Source: Rhodospirillaceae bacterium (lineage in GTDB: Bacteria > Pseudomonadota > Alphaproteobacteria > Rhodospirillales > JABHCV01). Taken from it: a stretch of 52,604 nucleotides of DNA. The notes beneath the pieces were generated by a model that was not told the DNA's origin, did not search any database, and was given only the letters and a program-made list of their open reading frames with translations. Below are positions 24,490 through 33,000 of the stretch, in pieces (the first letter of the stretch is position 1; each line of letters opens with the position of its first letter). A program made the translations under genes and the position numbers. The DNA is taken from NCBI GenBank assembly GCA_018662005.1, contig JABJHA010000009.1:1-52604 (forward strand), in the 5' to 3' direction.

Positions 24490-27400
24490 ATGAACTTAGT
24501 CGAAAAGCCCTCTAATTTCAATCCTGACCAGCCTCTAACTAAGGCTGATAGCCACTCCCCGACAGTTATGCCTGTGGCAACTGGACGCCGCCCGACGACC
24601 AAGACCATTGGCAAAAATGCTGATGGTGTTTTGGCGGTAATTCAAGGATTTGAGAAGCAATGGAAATGGCGGCTGTCGTTTCGAGATGTTCCTGACATCC
24701 AATCTCTGTTCGAGGTGCTGGAAGAGGATAGCAAAAACCCAAAAGCCGCAGTTGTGCGAGGCGCGTTGCGCGGCCATGTGGACCCTGACGGCATTATCCA
24801 CTTGCGGAAGGATGTCTCCAGATGGGGCGACACAGCGCATTTTGAGGAATGTCCGCGCAATTGGTTGATGATTGACATCGACAAGCAACCGCTCGACGGC
24901 ATTGACCTGATAAATACTCCTGTAAAAACCGTCAAACGTGCTATCGGCAAGTTTTTACCTGATTGTTATCAGGATGTCAGTTTTGTGTGGCAACTGTCAT
25001 CGAGTGCGGGGCTTAAAGATGATGGCCTCCTGAGCATCCATATCTGGTTCATTCTGGACAGGCCCGTCTGGCAAGATGAGTTGAAGACGTACCATGTGCT
25101 AAAAGCACCCGCCGTTGATCCACGCCCCTTCCAAACTGTTCAAGTTCACTATATTGCCGCCCCTATCTTCGAGGATGGCATTAAAGATCATCTTTCAAAG
25201 CGAATAGGACTGGTCAGGCTGGATAAGGCCGAGGTTTCGTTACCCGTGTTGCCGCCGGAGGCTGTTGCGTCAGCTTATAGAACCATCGGCAAAGGGCCGA
25301 CAGGGTCAGTTCACGGATTTGAAGAAAAACTCAAATTCCTGGGCGACGGCGAAGGGCTATCTCGCTTTCACGATGTTCTTATCGCGGCGGCCTCTAGTTA
25401 TGTCTACGGAAAATTCGAGTGGGAAATCGACACTGAATGGCTCAAGGCGCGTTTACGGGATGCCATTAATAATGCTCCGAAGCATGCAGGTCGAACCAAC
25501 ATTCCTCACTACCTGAGCGACGGCTATCTCGACCAAAACATCGACACGGCGATGAGTAAGTTCTGCCAAGCCGTCACGACGCCAAAATATCCAACCCCGA
25601 CTATGACACCAGAAGAGGCACGGGGTGAAATAAAGGCGCACATGTGGGACGCCGCTGACCAGCATTTCGAAGCGTTGGCCGAATGGGAGCGGGTGAACAA
25701 GCATTACCAAACCGAGTATCAAAAGACCTTTGAAAAGCTGGAAGCTGTTGCAAAAAAATCCGCTAAGAGAAAAGGCGTCGAATATGACCCAGCAGCGGGC
25801 GAAGCAGAAATTCGTGGATTGGTTTGGCGAGATTTGGAATTCGGCGAGCTGGATGCGCCCGGCCAGCTGCCTAAAGCAGTATTAAGTTTGGCCGTCGGTG
25901 TTGGTCTTGGCAAAACCGAACAGGCGTTCAAGCTGATTAAATACATCCGTGATACGGCTCTGGTCTTGCTCAAGGCCGATAAGAGCGCCGCCGAGGCTAA
26001 CAAGCTGTCAGATACCACCCGAATTGCCTATCAGCGTCTCACCAGGGCCGTGTTGGCAGTACCGACGCACAAGTTAGCGGATGAGGCTGTCGAACGTGCG
26101 CGAGGGGCTGGGCTGTCAGCAGGGCCGTTTCGAGGCCGGTTGTACGAGGATAAGGAAACCGGCGAACATCCTATGTGCGAAGAGGTTGACAGTGTCCAGC
26201 GGTGTGTTGACGCTGGTCTCCCGGTGGAGGCGTCAATGTGTCGGACGCCATACCAAAAGTGTGAGTTCTTCTTTACCTGTGGGTACTATGACCAATTGCA
26301 CGTGTTGAGCGGTTGCGATGTCGTTGTCGTTCCGCACAAGTCGCTGTTCCACCTGATGCAGGCTATCAATTCGCGGGGATTGCTGATCATTGATGAGCAG
26401 TTTGCTTTTGATGGGGAGCAGCCGCGTCGGGCGTTGCGGATGTCGGAACTCAGGAAGAATAAGGATGAGGTTTATGCAAAAGAGGTTCTTGGCAAATTGC
26501 GTCCTGATGAAAAGTTGACCAAAAAGCTGCATCAGTATCGTGAAATTGCAGCTGCCGCGGTTATCGAAAGCCCTGACGGGAATTTGAGTGGTCGGTCAAT
26601 GTGGGAACTCTCAGCTAGCGAGGTTGCCGAGGCCATTCGGCTTGAATGGCAAACGGTTGTTCGTTCGCCGGTCTATCCAGGGATGCCCCGAGGGAAACTC
26701 CTCGCAGTGTTAGGCTCTGCGGCTGCGTTGAAGCGGATGAGGTTGCGGGTTGATTTCTGGAAGGCACTTCTGGCGCTGGTTAGCAGTGATTGGAAACAAA
26801 AATCCGGTTGGTTGGTTCGAGACACCAACGCAGATGGTGACGCCATCGTTCGCGTCGGTGGACGGGCGTCGATTAAGGATGGTTGGTTTGACGGTTTAGC
26901 CGTTTGTCTGGACGCGACATCGTCACCTGAATTGGTGCAATTGTATTTCCCTAAGCATGAGATCGTCGCGCCGCCTGCTATTGAGGCTATTCAGCCCAAT
27001 GTGACGGTGATGCAAACCATCGACAAAGCATTCTCGGCGTCCATGTGTATCCCTGTCGAGGGCTTGGAGCCTGACGAGCTTAAACGTCGTGAGAACCGCG
27101 CCAGGGAGGTGTATCGGTTCATTCTGTTGCGGGCGTCCGAGTTTCGCGATCAAGGGGCTGATGGCATCGACGTGTTGGTTATCTGCCAGCAAGCCCTAGA
27201 GCAGTATCTTCTGGATTTAGGTTTGCCTGACAACGTCGAGGTTGCCCACTTTAACGCGACACGCGGAATTGACCGCTGGGGCGATGTCAGGTGTTTGATG
27301 TTGATTGGGCGCACATTGCCGCCGCCAGTTGATGTTGAGGTGCTGACGGAGAACCTGACCGGCTGGGCCGTTGAGAAGGTCAGAGACGGCAACTGGTATC

Positions 27401-28200
27401 CCCGTCAATCGGCTGGCGTTGATGTTGGTAACGGCGTCGGATTGTCGGTCCAGGGCGAGCAACATTCTGACCCGATGGTCGAGGCCGTGCGCTGGCAGAT
27501 ATGCGAGGCTGAGTTAATCCAATGCGGAGGTCGTGGCCGCGGCGTTAATCGGTCGGCGGAGACGCCCTTGCAACTGGATGTTCTGAGCAATGTCTGTTTG
27601 CCGATGGAAGTGAGCCAGCCAGTGCGCTGGGATGATAACGCGCCGGGCCGGATTGAGGAGATGGTGGCCCTTGGGCTTTTACCTGACGGACCCGCAGCCG
27701 CAGCCATTATTTACTCTGATTTATGGCCGACACTGAAAACGGTAAAGATGGCAGCCAGAAACGCACGGGCAAAATGCCCAAAGGCCAATATGCTCAATGA
27801 AAACTCAAAAGATCAGCTAAATGGCCTCAGTTCCCTATTAAATATATATAGTAGGGATTTGAGGCCATTTAGCAGCAAAGCGACGACCTCTCCACTGGTC
27901 GGTTCAATTGAGACCCTTGTTAATGTGTGGGGTTTGAAGCCTCTAGCCTTCGGCGCTCTGTCGAGAATGGTATTCGCCCAGGCCAGGGTCGAACGACCCG
28001 ACAAACGGGCATTGAAGTTCAAGTTCCTGTTTGATCCTCATCTCATCCATGACCCTGAAAGCTGGCTTTCTGAGCGTACAGGCTTGAGTGTTGCGGTTGA
28101 GATATTCCCCATAGACGTTGCATCGCAGGCAGATAGTAGTTCTCAAACTACAAAATATAATAATGTTGCGGTTACGACTTACGAGGCAACGCCTCAATAA
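24490..28200 (+). CDS. Primase-polymerase / Fe-S helicase fusion
   Basis: This is a 1236-residue replication protein. The N-terminal part shows archaeo-eukaryotic primase motifs: LMIDIDKQ (D129, D131), LSIHIWFILD (S182-x-H184) and VDPRPFQTVQ (D210). The C-terminal part is a superfamily-2 helicase: GVGLGKT (470-476), IIDEQF (633-638) and a motif VI-like QCGGRGRGVNR near residue 1010. Between the first two lie five cysteines (C563, C572, C584, C591, C597), the position where XPD/DinG helicases hold their 4Fe-4S cluster. It would prime and unwind the excised element. A long hairpin lies inside the gene at 27816-27873. ATG 24490 follows a weak ribosome site. The domain reading is by motif only. 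Confidence 0.75.
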   Translation: MNLVEKPSNFNPDQPLTKADSHSPTVMPVATGRRPTTKTIGKNADGVLAVIQGFEKQWKWRLSFRDVPDIQSLFEVLEEDSKNPKAAVVRGALRGHVDPDGIIHLRKDVSRWGDTAHFEECPRNWLMIDIDKQPLDGIDLINTPVKTVKRAIGKFLPDCYQDVSFVWQLSSSAGLKDDGLLSIHIWFILDRPVWQDELKTYHVLKAPAVDPRPFQTVQVHYIAAPIFEDGIKDHLSKRIGLVRLDKAEVSLPVLPPEAVASAYRTIGKGPTGSVHGFEEKLKFLGDGEGLSRFHDVLIAAASSYVYGKFEWEIDTEWLKARLRDAINNAPKHAGRTNIPHYLSDGYLDQNIDTAMSKFCQAVTTPKYPTPTMTPEEARGEIKAHMWDAADQHFEALAEWERVNKHYQTEYQKTFEKLEAVAKKSAKRKGVEYDPAAGEAEIRGLVWRDLEFGELDAPGQLPKAVLSLAVGVGLGKTEQAFKLIKYIRDTALVLLKADKSAAEANKLSDTTRIAYQRLTRAVLAVPTHKLADEAVERARGAGLSAGPFRGRLYEDKETGEHPMCEEVDSVQRCVDAGLPVEASMCRTPYQKCEFFFTCGYYDQLHVLSGCDVVVVPHKSLFHLMQAINSRGLLIIDEQFAFDGEQPRRALRMSELRKNKDEVYAKEVLGKLRPDEKLTKKLHQYREIAAAAVIESPDGNLSGRSMWELSASEVAEAIRLEWQTVVRSPVYPGMPRGKLLAVLGSAAALKRMRLRVDFWKALLALVSSDWKQKSGWLVRDTNADGDAIVRVGGRASIKDGWFDGLAVCLDATSSPELVQLYFPKHEIVAPPAIEAIQPNVTVMQTIDKAFSASMCIPVEGLEPDELKRRENRAREVYRFILLRASEFRDQGADGIDVLVICQQALEQYLLDLGLPDNVEVAHFNATRGIDRWGDVRCLMLIGRTLPPPVDVEVLTENLTGWAVEKVRDGNWYPRQSAGVDVGNGVGLSVQGEQHSDPMVEAVRWQICEAELIQCGGRGRGVNRSAETPLQLDVLSNVCLPMEVSQPVRWDDNAPGRIEEMVALGLLPDGPAAAAIIYSDLWPTLKTVKMAARNARAKCPKANMLNENSKDQLNGLSSLLNIYSRDLRPFSSKATTSPLVGSIETLVNVWGLKPLAFGALSRMVFAQARVERPDKRALKFKFLFDPHLIHDPESWLSERTGLSVAVEIFPIDVASQADSSSQTTKYNNVAVTTYEATPQ
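27816..27873. repeat. 58-bp inverted repeat inside the primase gene, possible origin
   Basis: Arms of 24-25 bases (CTAAATGGCCTCA... and ...TGAGGCCATTTAG) pair at about 21 of 24 positions around the AT-only loop AATATATA (27841-27848). It lies in frame within codons of the helicase C-terminus without breaking the reading frame. Such structures inside replication genes often serve as replication origins; function is inferred. Confidence 0.6.
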
Positions 28201-28389
28201 AAAGCGCCAATTCTTTATAAAAAATATATGCGAGCAGTCCGATACTCTCTACCACACGTACAACTCAAGGCGGCAATCGCCGATGCCGCCCCGACCGGCA
28301 CCCCCGGCCTCGACTTTTCCTGATCTTAACAAACGACTTTTACGCTCAGGTAGTCAGTTATCTACTTCCTGTTACATGCACAACCAACA

Positions 28390-28438
28390 TTGACAATTGT
28401 CACACGCATCCTATATCTTGATCTCACACCGATATAGG
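28390..28438 (+). promoter_or_regulatory. Resolvase promoter with nested operators
   Basis: TTGACA (28390-28395) and TATATC (28412-28417) with a 16-bp spacer form a sigma70-like promoter. The -35 overlaps the palindrome TGACAATTGTCA (28391-28402). The -10 is part of the inverted repeat CCTATATC/GATATAGG (28410-28417 and 28431-28438). The resolvase ATG follows at 28449. Autorepression by the resolvase or control by the AlpA-like protein is plausible. Confidence 0.6.
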
Positions 28439-28448
28439 AGCCATCGCC

Positions 28449-29105
28449 ATGAAACGGTATGTGACTTACAAGCGCGTCAGCACCAAGGAACAGGGCAAGA
28501 GCGGTTTGGGCTTGAGCGCCCAAGAGCGCGACATAAAGCTGTTCCTCGACAACTACAGCGAGGAACCTTGGGAGATCGTCGGTGACTTTGTTGAGGTGGA
28601 GACTGGAACCAACGCCGACCGGCCAATTCTGAAAGAAGCCATTGCCCTGGCGAAGAAACACAAAGCGACATTGCTGGTCGCCAAGCTGGATCGCCTGAGC
28701 CGAAAGGTGTCGTTCATATCCACATTGATGGACGACAAGGCATTGAAATTAACCGTCGCCAGCATGCCAACCGCTGACAAGTTTTCGCTTCACATATACG
28801 CAGCCCTGGCGGAGCAGGAGCGTGATTTCATATCTATTAGAACCAAAGGCGCACTGGCAGAAGCCAAGGCCCGTGGCGTCAAGCTGGGTGGCCTACGCGA
28901 CAAGACAATGAAACGAAATATCGCCCTGAAAAAGAACGCCCAGGACCGTGCGGAAAAACTGCGGAACCTAGTCGAGCCAATGGTCAAGGATGATATGTCG
29001 CTCAGGGACATGGCAAAGGCGCTTAACGAGGCTGGCATTGTGACGGCCAGGGGCGGAGCGTGGGGTGCCGTTCAAGTTTCACGGTTAGTGAGCCGATTAG
29101 CCTGA
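28449..29105 (+). CDS. Serine recombinase (resolvase/invertase type)
   Basis: This 218-residue small serine recombinase has its nucleophile in YKRVSTKEQ (S11), the KLDRLSRKV helix, and the E-helix region SIRTKGALAEAKARG. A C-terminal HTH near residues 170-215 has LRDMAKALNEAGI. It could resolve dimers of the element or invert a segment. It follows the primase gene with its own promoter. Confidence 0.88.
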   Translation: MKRYVTYKRVSTKEQGKSGLGLSAQERDIKLFLDNYSEEPWEIVGDFVEVETGTNADRPILKEAIALAKKHKATLLVAKLDRLSRKVSFISTLMDDKALKLTVASMPTADKFSLHIYAALAEQERDFISIRTKGALAEAKARGVKLGGLRDKTMKRNIALKKNAQDRAEKLRNLVEPMVKDDMSLRDMAKALNEAGIVTARGGAWGAVQVSRLVSRLA

Positions 29106-29168
29106 TGACATGATATAACTAGTAAGTTTCATTACGCGTTGAGAACCTACTCCTACGGAGGCTAGAAA

Positions 29169-29408
29169 GTGGCCAAACTAACATCTGAAATTCTTGATGA
29201 AATCAAAGCATCGTTTGAACGAGTTGGCGGGGAAGCCTATTTGGACGAGTTGGCAATGCGCGATCCGCCAACTTTTTGCCGGCTCTTGGGCCTTGTCGTC
29301 CAATCAGAAATCAAAGCTGAGATGGCAACGAAAATCAATCACTTCAACCTGGGCGGTGAGATGGCCAAGGCAAATTTTCGGTTGGCCAAACCGGAAGATG
29401 ACAAATGA
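29169..29408 (+). CDS. Small phage-like protein
   Basis: This 79-residue protein has GGEAYLDELAMRDPPTFCRLLG, in spaced form, a pattern seen in small proteins of phages and integrative elements, often near terminase or packaging genes. I cannot name a function. GTG 29169 has an ACGGAGG site upstream. It overlaps the next gene by four bases (ATGA), so the two are coupled. Confidence 0.55.
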   Translation: MAKLTSEILDEIKASFERVGGEAYLDELAMRDPPTFCRLLGLVVQSEIKAEMATKINHFNLGGEMAKANFRLAKPEDDK

Positions 29409-29758
29409 CCAATATTGATCTGCACCCTGTCCGCAACAATCCGGACCTGCCGAACTTCTTCAAGCTGCACATCATCAAACGCATAGACGAACAAAACGGC
29501 CAGTACGGTCTGGCCTGGAAGCTCATCCGCCGTTACCGTGAAGGAAAATACTGCTTGGCTGAAAAGGCTGGAGGGAAACTATGCCTCAATACCGCCAAAG
29601 TTCCAGGTGACGGCCCCCGTGGGCGTTGCGGTTGGCATGGTGGCACTGGGAACACTGGGCCAAAGACAGTGGCTGGGAAAAAACGGATAGGTGATGCTCA
29701 GAGATTGAGGTGGGCTAGGTATCGGCGTGCCGATAGGATTGAAAAGGCAGCGACATAG
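29405..29758 (+). CDS. HGGxSTG-type mobile-element protein
   Basis: This 117-residue basic protein has a cysteine pair (C56, C67-like context CLAEKAGGKLC) and then a CGWHGGTGNTGPKT segment and GKKRIGDAQR. This resembles the HGGxSTG family found widely in phages and integrative elements, whose role is unknown. It is the last plus-strand gene of the element before the cargo that starts with the broken LivG gene. Confidence 0.6.
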   Translation: MTNIDLHPVRNNPDLPNFFKLHIIKRIDEQNGQYGLAWKLIRRYREGKYCLAEKAGGKLCLNTAKVPGDGPRGRCGWHGGTGNTGPKTVAGKKRIGDAQRLRWARYRRADRIEKAAT

Positions 29759-29784
29759 AACCAGCAGTCCATGAGGCCGTGAGC

Positions 29785-29919
29785 TTACGATCCTAAGGAT
29801 TTGCCGGCCCCGTTGGGGCCGATCAAGCCGGTGATCGTACCCTTGCGGATATCAAAACTGGTTCCATCGACGGCGCGCACGCCGCCCAAATGAAGCGCGA
29901 CATCTTTCAAGTTAATCAT
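29785..29919 (-). pseudogene. LivG-type ABC transporter ATPase, 5' fragment
   Basis: Forty-four codons from ATG 29919 encode the start of a branched-chain amino-acid-type ABC ATPase, ending with GLIGPNGAGKS. The match stops exactly after the Walker A GKS, at about 29797. Four unrelated codons and a stop follow. The remainder of the ATPase is not in this window. The fragment lies downstream of the intact giant gene on the same strand, so both were probably moved together from another locus. Two small hairpins (29944-29960 and 29963-29978) lie just upstream. Confidence 0.8.
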
Positions 29920-30023
29920 GAAAGTAGGCTAGCATTTAATTATCCCTGTGCAAAACAGGGAAATGTCTAAAAAGACATGAAATTTGGGAGAAATGTTCTT
30001 TTTATTCGCCTGGTTCTGCGCAG

Positions 30024-30057
30024 AAAAAAACCCATTGTCCGCCTGTCGCCTAATGGG
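30024..30057 (-). terminator. Terminator of the intact giant gene
   Basis: On the minus strand CCCATT pairs with AATGGG around a 15-base loop and is followed by seven Ts. It begins 5 bp after the stop codon of the giant gene. Confidence 0.8.
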
Positions 30058-30061
30058 GTGA

Positions 30062-33000
30062 TTAAACGTAACCTGTGATGTCAGCTGATGTAATAGTTGC
30101 ATCAAGATCGGCGATTTCCAGAACGGTCGCGACTGCTGCATCGCTACCGTCGGCGTCATAGCGCACGATGCCAGTGTCTGTATCTTGGAAGAAAAATACT
30201 GCCGCCCCGTTTGAAGTCGTCAATCCAGAACCACTCGCGAAAGAGCCTGCGCTTAGCAGGACGCCGCCACCGTCGAAGAGTCCTGCAGCGTCACCTATGT
30301 AGCTGCTTGCTTCGAAAGCCAGAGCATCGGTAGAGGAGTCCCAACCGGTGATGGTTTCAAATGTTCCGGCTAGAGTTGAAGCATCCGCATATTGAATCGT
30401 GTGGTTCCCCGTTCCGTTCAGGGCATAGGTGTCGCCGACACCGGCACTCTCGGTAATTGTTACATTCGCTGCTCCGGTGATTGTCAGGCCATCAGCGCCA
30501 CTGGCCGTCGTAATGTTATCGACATTGGATACCGTGATGCCCGAACCTGCGGCGGTGCTTAGTATCAGGGTATCGGTGCCGGCGCTGCCAGTGACCGTAT
30601 TCACATCGGTCATGTCGGCACCATCAACCGTCAGCGAATTACCACTGGAATGGAAGACAATCGTCTCGACCGCGCTAAGAGTTGTATTTGCCAGACTGTA
30701 GGTACCCGTTTCCCCAAGAGTCAGGGTATCAGTGTTCGCACCACCGGTGATGGCCGTGATTTCGCTTGATGAGTCCAGCTGTGAGGCTGCGACTGTCAGG
30801 TTATCGCCACCGGACCCGAGTTGGATTTCAACACTGGCGGTAAAAGTTTTCATATCGGATGTCAGGTCAAGGGTTGTACTTGAATCGGCCAGTTGCAGGA
30901 TATCAGTTGAAGCGCTGCCGGTGATCGTGGTGATATCGACCATGTCGTTTGTATCCACTGTCAGTGTATTACCCGAGCTGTTGAAGACGATCGTTTCGAT
31001 GTCCGTTACTGCTGTGTTGGCCAAGGTAAATGCACCCGAAGCACCCAAGGTCAGTATGTCGGTCCCGGAGCCCCCGGTGATTACTGTAAGTTCCGTTGCC
31101 GAGTCGAGTTGAGCAGCGGCTACTGTCAGGTTATCGCCACCGGTTCCAAGCTGAATGCCGACGGCGCCGGTGATGGCCTTAGATCCGATTGTAAGATCAA
31201 GGGCGGTGCTGGCATCGGACAGTTGTAGTAAGTCTGTTCCAGAGTTTCCGGTTAGTGTAGTGACGTCAGCCATGTCGGCCGTATCCACGGTCACCGTGTT
31301 TCCACCGGAATTAAAAATGATCGTTTCAATGGTTGTCATGGTTACGGCGGCAAAAGTGTATGCGCCAGAAGTATTCAAGGTCAGAGAATCAGTATTTGCA
31401 CCACCAGTAAGGGTATATAATTTAGCAGTTGAACCGAGCACAATGTTGTCATCGCCGGTACCGCCTTCCAGGGTGTTCAGGCTGCCGGAATTGAAGTTGA
31501 TTTCGTCGTCGCCCTTCGATCCGATGAAATGGCCGATATCCCAGATCATGTTGTTCAAGGAAGTCGCTGAATTGTTAACTACGGCACTGGTCTCGGTCTC
31601 GGTGACGTTGCTGCTGCCATTCCAATAGGTCGATGTGTAACCGGCAATGGTGGCGCTGACGCCGGTGGTGCCTTGGCCGGTGAACATGGCTGAATAGCTA
31701 AACGTGTTGATGCCGTCGTCGGGAATGCCGTCACCTGAAGGCTTTCCACCGGTTCCATCATCCTGATTATCTGTATTGGTAATGCCGCCGATCAGCAGGC
31801 CGTCAAACGAGGCCGCAATATTAAAGGTGTCACCGCCGCCCTTGCCGAAGACGATAATGCCGTCCATTCCGCCCGTACCTGACGTTATATCATTCAGGGT
31901 GAATACATCATTGCCGGAGCCCCCGGCAACGACATATCCGACATCTCCGACATCCAATGACGGCATGACGATAATATCGCCTTGATCATCTGCCTCAGTC
32001 GCCGCCGACGGATCGACCTCGGTTTGGGCGGAATAATCCCCCTGAAGGGAGGGAACGTCATCATCGGCGAAAAGGTACTGGCTGACATTGGTGAAATCGA
32101 TGGTCGAGGCCGTCCCACCTGGGTCTCCAACGTCTCCTCCATAACTGGTATCCAAGTTATAGGTGGTGCCCGACGCGGTCCATACTTCAACATTGCCCTT
32201 TGTCGCATCGCTTCCGTTGATGGTGAATTTTAGGACGGTGCTGTCCAGGCCATCAAAGGCCATCTGGTTGGAACCGCCGGCATCGGTGATGACATCGTCG
32301 CTGCCCAGTGCCGCCTTGGCGAAATAGAAGTTTGTATTCAGGCTGGTGCCAGCGAAATTGTCGATCGACGATGTCCCGGTGAAAAATTCGGCAAAGTCGG
32401 TCTGGGTGACAACCTGTTGCTGCTCCTGATTATCATCATGGATAATATCAAAGGTCTGTCCCAGGTCGAAGAATTCGCCCAGCAGCGGATCGAAGACATC
32501 GCCGCCGAACGGATCGCCATAGGGGTCGCCGAAGTAATCTCCACCGCCTCCGCCGTATAAAGTATCACCATAGAAACCGCCGCCGCCGTCATCGTAGAAG
32601 CCACCGCCATCATAGAAGTCGCCACCGCCGCCGAAGAAATCGCCACCGCCGCCGAAGAAGTCGCCGCCTCCACCAAAGAAGTCACCGCCGCCGTCATTGA
32701 AGCCCCCGCCATCGTTCGTGCCACTGCTATCGTTTGTGCCGCCGCCATCAAACGTGCCGCCGCCATCCGGTGCATTGGGGTCGCCACCAAAACCATCCTG
32801 TGCATTGGGGTCGTCACCGGGACCGGGACCGCCGGGGCCAGGACCACCGTCATCGAAGCCATCATCGCCACCAAATTGGTCCTCAGTCGCCTGCATCGCC
32901 AGCGCCATCGCCTCTTCTGGGCTGGCGCCTGCGGCCAGGGCGTCATTGAAGGCCTGCTCTGCCACTGCCCGTTCCTCGGCTATATCTTCCGGGCTGTCGC

